Shown: positions 6,076-9,328 of the stretch, piece by piece | How the letters are laid out: each line of letters starts with the position of its first letter | How positions within the stretch are numbered: the first letter of the stretch is position 1 | Assembly: GCA_013362835.1 (NCBI GenBank) | Contig: JABFVJ010000506.1 | Location: 1 to 9,328, forward strand | Length of the DNA stretch: 9,328 bases | Source: Nonomuraea sp. | Lineage (GTDB): Bacteria; Actinomycetota; Actinomycetes; Streptosporangiales; Streptosporangiaceae | Direction: 5' to 3' | Made by a program: the position numbers and the translations under genes | The notes under the pieces: generated by a model | Databases searched by the model: none | What the model saw: the letters and a program-made list of their open reading frames with translations, nothing else | Told to the model about the DNA's origin: nothing

Positions 6076-6278
6076 GGCTGCTCCGCAGATAGGCCGACGA
6101 TCAGGCGTCTACCCGGGCTTCGGGGGTCCAGGCTTCCCAGACGGACCGGTCGTCGTCACCCTTTCGGGCGACTCCGAAGACCGGTGGCCCACCGTACCGG
6201 AGCCCGGTGGGTGCGACTGCCTCTTTTGCCGCGTTCCATCTGTTCCATACGGAACCAGTTGGCCCTTGAACCTGGCTT
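6076..6278. promoter_or_regulatory. Intergenic region between exporter and VC0807-like gene
   Basis: About 200 bp between the exporter stop and the TTG of the VC0807-like gene, both on the minus strand. It holds several inverted repeats: CCCACCG/CGGTGGG (6188-6211), GTTCC-ATAC-GGAAC (6242-6255) preceded by another GTTCCAT (6233-6239), and two ACCGGT hexamers (6145-6150 and 6180-6185). The upstream part, 6220-6270, is relatively AT-rich and is the likely promoter of the VC0807-like gene. I see no coding sequence. Confidence 0.5.
6188..6211 (-). terminator. Hairpin downstream of the exporter gene
   Basis: CCCACCG (6188-6194) and CGGTGGG (6205-6211) form a 7-bp stem around a 10-nt loop. An overlapping alternative stem, ACCGG/CCGGT, uses part of the same bases. 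It lies about 70 nt past the exporter stop and lacks a T-run, so it is a weak terminator candidate or a structured leader of the next gene. Confidence 0.3.
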
Positions 6279-6923
6279 TCAGCCCAGTGACGCCGTGGCG
6301 AGCTTGGCGCCGAAGCCGAGGAACAACGCGCCGACGCCCGAGGTCAGGCCCGCGCTGAGCTTCTTGTGACGGCGGAACTGCGCGGCCAGGTACGTGCCGG
6401 AGAAGATCAGCGTCGTGAGATAGAGCACGCTGAAGATCTGGACCACCGAGCCCAGGATGAGGAACGACAGGGCGGGCGCGCTGTAGTGGGGGTCCACGAC
6501 CTGGATGAAGAACGAGACGAAGAACAGGATCGCCTTCGGGTTCAGCAGGCTGATCGTCAGCGCCTTGCGGAACGGGTGCGCCTGGCGTACGGACACCTCC
6601 GCGGCCTGCGACGGCCCGGCCCGCCAGGCCCGTACGGCGCCGCGGATCATCTGGAAGCCGATCCAGGCGAGGTAGCCGGCGCCGGCGTACTTGACGATCG
6701 TGAACAGGAGCGGTGTGGAGCGCAGCAGGGACGAGGCGCCGGCGGCGGCGAGCACCATCAGGACGGTGTCGCCGACGAACACGCCCGCCGCTGCCCGGTA
6801 GCCCTGCCGTACGCCGTTCTGGGCGGCGAAACTGAGGACGTAGAGGGAGTTGGGGCCGGGCAGGAGGACGATGAGGAAGGCGGCGAGGACGTAGGTCCAG
6901 AAGTCCGTGATACCGAAGAACAC
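6279..6923 (-). CDS. leuE: LysE/RhtB family amino-acid exporter, LeuE-like
   Basis: A 214-residue inner-membrane exporter of the LysE/RhtB family. By pattern it is closest to E. coli LeuE (YeaS), which exports leucine and some related amino acids. Shared features are the N-terminal DFWTY (7-11), the family signature VLLPGPNSLYVL (19-30), AAGVFVGDTVLM (45-56), and the second-half motif LLNPKAILFFVSFF (126-139). The C-terminal FLGFGAKLAT (201-210) also matches. Six hydrophobic segments fit the family, as does length. The start is GTG 6923; no clear Shine-Dalgarno sequence precedes it, but TACCGT lies 5 nt upstream, so the transcript may be leaderless. It is transcribed away from the LLM oxidoreductase across a 104-bp gap. 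The usual LysR or Lrp-type regulator is not adjacent. The substrate is inferred from similarity only. Confidence 0.9.
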   Translation of the reverse strand: MFFGITDFWTYVLAAFLIVLLPGPNSLYVLSFAAQNGVRQGYRAAAGVFVGDTVLMVLAAAGASSLLRSTPLLFTIVKYAGAGYLAWIGFQMIRGAVRAWRAGPSQAAEVSVRQAHPFRKALTISLLNPKAILFFVSFFIQVVDPHYSAPALSFLILGSVVQIFSVLYLTTLIFSGTYLAAQFRRHKKLSAGLTSGVGALFLGFGAKLATASLG

Positions 6924-7027
6924 GCTTCACGGTATCGCTTGATTTATGGCGATTCGGCCGGGGGATGGCGTACCGATGAGTTTTCCCGCTTCCGTGAGTC
7001 TGTACGGGTGACCGAGAGGAGCGCGAC
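6924..7027. promoter_or_regulatory. Divergent promoter region, exporter / LLM oxidoreductase
   Basis: This 104-bp gap carries the start signals of two divergent genes. On the minus strand GATACCGT (6936-6929) ends 5 nt before the exporter GTG, a leaderless-type arrangement. On the plus strand AGGAG (7017-7021) is 6 nt before the oxidoreductase ATG. TCACGG (6927-6932) and CCGTGA (6992-6997) form a 6-bp inverted repeat across the gap. No convincing -35/-10 pair was found for the rightward gene. Confidence 0.5.
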
Positions 7028-7888
7028 ATGGATCTGGGGATAGGTCTTCCCTGTTCGGGGCGGCAGGCGAGCCCGGAGGCGATCGTCAGGGTGGCGCAGG
7101 CCGCCGAGCGGGCGGGGCTGGGCTCGCTGTGGACGTTCGAGCGGCTGCTGCGCCCGTCCAGGCCGACGCCGGTGGGCTTCACCGAGCCGCTGTTCCTGCC
7201 CGAGAACAACGCCCTGGTCTACGACCCGCTGGAGACGCTCACGTACGTGGCGGCCACGACGAGCACGATCCGGCTCGGCACGAGCGTGCTCAACACGCTG
7301 TTCCACAACCCGGTCGTCCTCGCCAGGCGCCTGGCCACGCTCGACCGGCTGAGCGGCGGGCGGGCCCTGATCGGCCTGGGGCAGGGGTGGATGCAGCAGG
7401 AGTTCGACACGGCGGGCGTCCCGGGGAGCAGGCGCGGCGCGGGCTTCGAGGAGCACATCGAGGCCATGCGCGCCTGCTGGGGCCCCGACCCGGTGAGCTT
7501 CGAGGGCCGCTTCTACACCGTCCCCGAGTCGGAGATCGGCCCGAAACCGACCAATCTGACCCTGCTGGCGGGCGCCCAGGCCCCGGCGGCCATGGCGAGG
7601 GCGGCCCGGATGGGGCTCGGGCTGACCGTCGTCGTGTTCGACTGGGACCAGCTCACACAGTCGATCCAGGCGTACGGCGGCAAGGGGCCCTTGGTGGCCC
7701 AGGTGAACGGCTCGATCACCGACCAGCCGCTGCCGCAGGACCGCGCGCCGCTCACCGGCTCGGCCGAGCAGGTGGCCGCCGACCTCGTACGAGCCCGCGC
7801 CCTGGGGGTCGACCACGTGTTCTGGCACACCTTCGACTGGGACCCCGACGAGGCGGTGGAGCGCGTGGCGAGCCTCAATACCTATTGA
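7028..7888 (+). CDS. LLM class flavin/F420-dependent oxidoreductase
   Basis: A 286-residue soluble TIM-barrel enzyme of the bacterial luciferase-like (LLM) superfamily, which uses reduced FMN or F420. The N-terminal strand MDLGIGLP, the helix AAERAGLGSLWTFERL (25-40) and the core IRLGTSVLNTLFHNPVVLAR (81-100) are typical. RLATLDRLSGGRALIGLG (101-118) and GWMQQEF (120-126) complete the family signature. It is best placed among F420-type LLM proteins, common in actinomycetes. The C-terminal phosphate-binding region is unusual: where the family normally has a GG-S motif and ends in GDGW, this protein has LLAGAQAPAAMARAARMGLG (179-198). The AGGAG ribosome binding site is 6 nt before the ATG. The SBP56-family gene starts 31 bp after the stop, so the two are probably cotranscribed. 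Substrate unknown. Confidence 0.9.
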   Translation: MDLGIGLPCSGRQASPEAIVRVAQAAERAGLGSLWTFERLLRPSRPTPVGFTEPLFLPENNALVYDPLETLTYVAATTSTIRLGTSVLNTLFHNPVVLARRLATLDRLSGGRALIGLGQGWMQQEFDTAGVPGSRRGAGFEEHIEAMRACWGPDPVSFEGRFYTVPESEIGPKPTNLTLLAGAQAPAAMARAARMGLGLTVVVFDWDQLTQSIQAYGGKGPLVAQVNGSITDQPLPQDRAPLTGSAEQVAADLVRARALGVDHVFWHTFDWDPDEAVERVASLNTY

Positions 7889-7919
7889 CCGGGTAGGGAG
7901 AGCGTGAATATCTGGAGAA

Positions 7920-9311
7920 ATGACGCTCTGGACCCCCGATCCCACGTTCTACCCCTCCCCACGCGACGCCGTGGAGGCCCCGGCCGAGAAGCTCGCCTAC
8001 GTCGCCGCCTTCGACAGGTCCGCCGCCCGCCCCGACGCCCTGGCCGTGCTCGACACCGACCCCGCCTCCCCCGGCTACGGCACGGTCGTCGGCTGGACCG
8101 ACCTGCCCGGCACCGGCGACGAGCTCCACCACTTCGGCTGGAACGCCTGCAGCAGCGCCCTGTGCCCGAACGCGCCGCACCCCCACGTCGAGCGGCGCTA
8201 CCTCGTCGTCCCCGGCCTGCGCTCGTCGCGCATCCACATCTACGACACCAAAGACCGGATCAGCCCCGAACTGGTCAAGGTGATCGACGCGGAGACGCTG
8301 GCCAGGCGGGCGGGCTACTCCCGCCCGCACACCGTCCACTGCGGCCCCGAGGGCCTGTACGTCTCGGCGCTCGGCGGCGCGAACGGCGAAGAGGGCCCGG
8401 GCGGGATCGCCGTGCTCGACCACACGTCGTTCGAAGTCCTCGGACGATGGGAGCTGGACCGGGGGCCCCAATACCTGGCCTACGACTTCTGGTGGCACAT
8501 CAACCACGACGTGCTGGTGAGCTCGGAGTGGGGGACGCCGTCCATGATCGAGGACGGGGTGGTCGGGGAGCTGCTGCTCGGCCGGAAATACGGCCACAAG
8601 CTGCACTTCTGGGACCTGCGCAAGCGTAAGCACCTCCAAGAAGTCGACCTGGGCGACCAGCACCAGATGCCCCTGGAGCTCCGCCCCGCCCACGACCCCA
8701 CCCGCCTGTACGGCTTCGTCGGCGTGGTCACCAACGTCGAGGACCTGTCGGCCTCCGTCTGGCTGTGGTTCCACGAGAACGGGCGCTGGCAGGCGCGCCA
8801 GGTCATCACCATCCCCGCCGAACCGGCCGACCCGGCCCTCCTGCCGCCCGTCCTCCAGCCGTTCGCCGCCGTCCCGCCGCTGGTCACCGACATCGCCCTC
8901 TCCGTGGACGACCAGCGGCTCTACGTGTCGTGCTGGGGGACCGGGGAGTTGAAGCAGTATGACGTGTCGGATCCGTACAAGCCGGTCGAACTCGCCTCGC
9001 TCCGCCTCGGCGGCATCACCCGCCGTACGCCGCACCCCGCCCGGCCCGACCTCCCGCTGCGCGGCGGCCCGCAGATGGTCGAGGTGAGCCGCGACGGCCG
9101 CCGCGTCTACCTCACCAACTCCCTGTACGGCTCCTGGGACGACCAGTTCTACCCCGAGGGCGTCGGCGCCTGGCTCGCCAAGATCGATGCCGACTCCTTC
9201 ACCCTGGACACCCGCTTCTTCCCCCACGGCGACGCCTTCCGCGGCCTCCGCCCCCACCAGGTCCGCCTCCAGGCCGGCGACGCCTCCTCCGACTCCTACT
9301 GCTACCCGTGA
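7920..9311 (+). CDS. Selenium-binding protein (SBP56) / methanethiol oxidase family
   Basis: A 463-residue beta-propeller protein of the family that includes human SELENBP1 and bacterial MtoX. Characterised members oxidise methanethiol to hydrogen sulfide, formaldehyde and hydrogen peroxide with a bound metal. Family motifs run the whole length: ELHHFGWNACSSA (68-80) with the conserved His70, His71 and Cys77; SRIHIYDT (103-110); SRPHTVHC (134-141); YDFWWHINHD (188-197); SSEWGTP (201-207); HQMPLELRPAHDP (248-260); YVSCWGTGELKQYDVSDP (335-352); GGPQMVEVSRDGRRVYLTNS (382-401); LRPHQVRL (443-450). The tail GDASSDSYCYP aligns with the family's GD-x-SSD ending. There is no signal peptide, unlike periplasmic MtoX enzymes, so it is probably cytoplasmic. 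ATG 7920 fits the family N terminus, and a stop lies five codons upstream; its only close ribosome binding site, GGAG 7914-7917, is just 2 nt away. Confidence 0.93.
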   Translation: MTLWTPDPTFYPSPRDAVEAPAEKLAYVAAFDRSAARPDALAVLDTDPASPGYGTVVGWTDLPGTGDELHHFGWNACSSALCPNAPHPHVERRYLVVPGLRSSRIHIYDTKDRISPELVKVIDAETLARRAGYSRPHTVHCGPEGLYVSALGGANGEEGPGGIAVLDHTSFEVLGRWELDRGPQYLAYDFWWHINHDVLVSSEWGTPSMIEDGVVGELLLGRKYGHKLHFWDLRKRKHLQEVDLGDQHQMPLELRPAHDPTRLYGFVGVVTNVEDLSASVWLWFHENGRWQARQVITIPAEPADPALLPPVLQPFAAVPPLVTDIALSVDDQRLYVSCWGTGELKQYDVSDPYKPVELASLRLGGITRRTPHPARPDLPLRGGPQMVEVSRDGRRVYLTNSLYGSWDDQFYPEGVGAWLAKIDADSFTLDTRFFPHGDAFRGLRPHQVRLQAGDASSDSYCYP

Positions 9312-9328
9312 CCCTCCAGGCGTTCCTG
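9308..9328 (+). CDS. Possible start of a further gene (7 codons visible)
   Basis: GTG at 9308-9310 overlaps the TGA of the SBP56-family gene as GTGA and opens a frame reading MTLQAFL to the window edge. A 4-bp stop/start overlap is common between cotranscribed actinobacterial genes, and the reading looks like the start of a hydrophobic N terminus. Seven codons cannot establish a gene, and no ribosome binding site is seen, so this is only a pointer for whoever has the next sequence. Confidence 0.3.

Noticed and set aside
6161..6170. CTTTCGGGCG, also present at 3301-3310 next to the operator-like module
   Set aside because: A shared 10-mer is expected many times by chance in 9 kb of GC-rich DNA, and the flanking bases do not match the module well.
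7904..8629. Open frame from GTG 7904 overlapping the SBP56-family gene
   Set aside because: The product is Arg/Pro-rich with no domain, in the wrong frame of a well-supported gene.
7875..9257. 460-codon minus-strand open frame over the SBP56-family gene
   Set aside because: It is antisense to a protein with family motifs along its full length; the antisense product has no recognisable domain.
1..9328. CRISPR array, tRNA or rRNA gene, transposon ends, attachment sites, replication origin
   Set aside because: I saw no regularly spaced repeats, cloverleaf sequence, transposase or integrase, flanking direct repeats or cluster of DnaA boxes.

Overview
The window is very GC-rich, with strongly G/C-biased third codon positions, GTG and TTG starts, and protein families typical of actinomycetes: an F420-type luciferase-like oxidoreductase, a HisKA_3 sensor kinase and a VC0807-like membrane protein. 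It most likely comes from a filamentous actinobacterium, perhaps Streptosporangiaceae (Nonomuraea-like). The genus is an impression, not a result. It looks like ordinary chromosome. I see no transposase, integrase, phage gene, CRISPR array, tRNA or rRNA.

Left block (1-2954, minus strand, read right to left): a DedA-family membrane protein, a DMT/EamA-type transporter, a GT4 glycosyltransferase, and the start of a small membrane protein that overlaps the glycosyltransferase stop by 4 bp. The gaps of 36 bp and 82 bp and the final overlap suggest one envelope-related transcription unit.

Divergent control region (2955-3346): about 390 bp without a convincing gene. It holds a duplicated 20-bp module, a perfect 8-bp inverted repeat with a 4-nt centre, and a -10-like hexamer set 6 nt before the GTG of the kinase. 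This last arrangement is what a leaderless transcript would show.

Middle block (3347-6923): a HisKA_3 (DesK/NarL-partner type) histidine kinase with no response regulator beside it, then an unrecognised multi-pass membrane protein. That protein runs 93 bp into a convergent VC0807-like membrane protein gene on the minus strand. Further right, also on the minus strand, is a LeuE-like amino-acid exporter of the LysE/RhtB family. The 200-bp gap between the last two holds several inverted repeats.

Right block (7028-9328, plus strand): an LLM-class flavin/F420 oxidoreductase, then 31 bp later a selenium-binding protein / methanethiol oxidase (SBP56) family protein, then a possible gene start overlapping its stop. 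The pairing suggests oxidation of a small organosulfur compound, but the substrate cannot be read from the sequence.

I did not find a clear new defence or mobile system. The points most worth a second look are the orphan kinase with its repeated operator-like modules, the tandem duplication that supplies the kinase stop codon, the convergent coding overlap, and the LLM-SBP56 pair.
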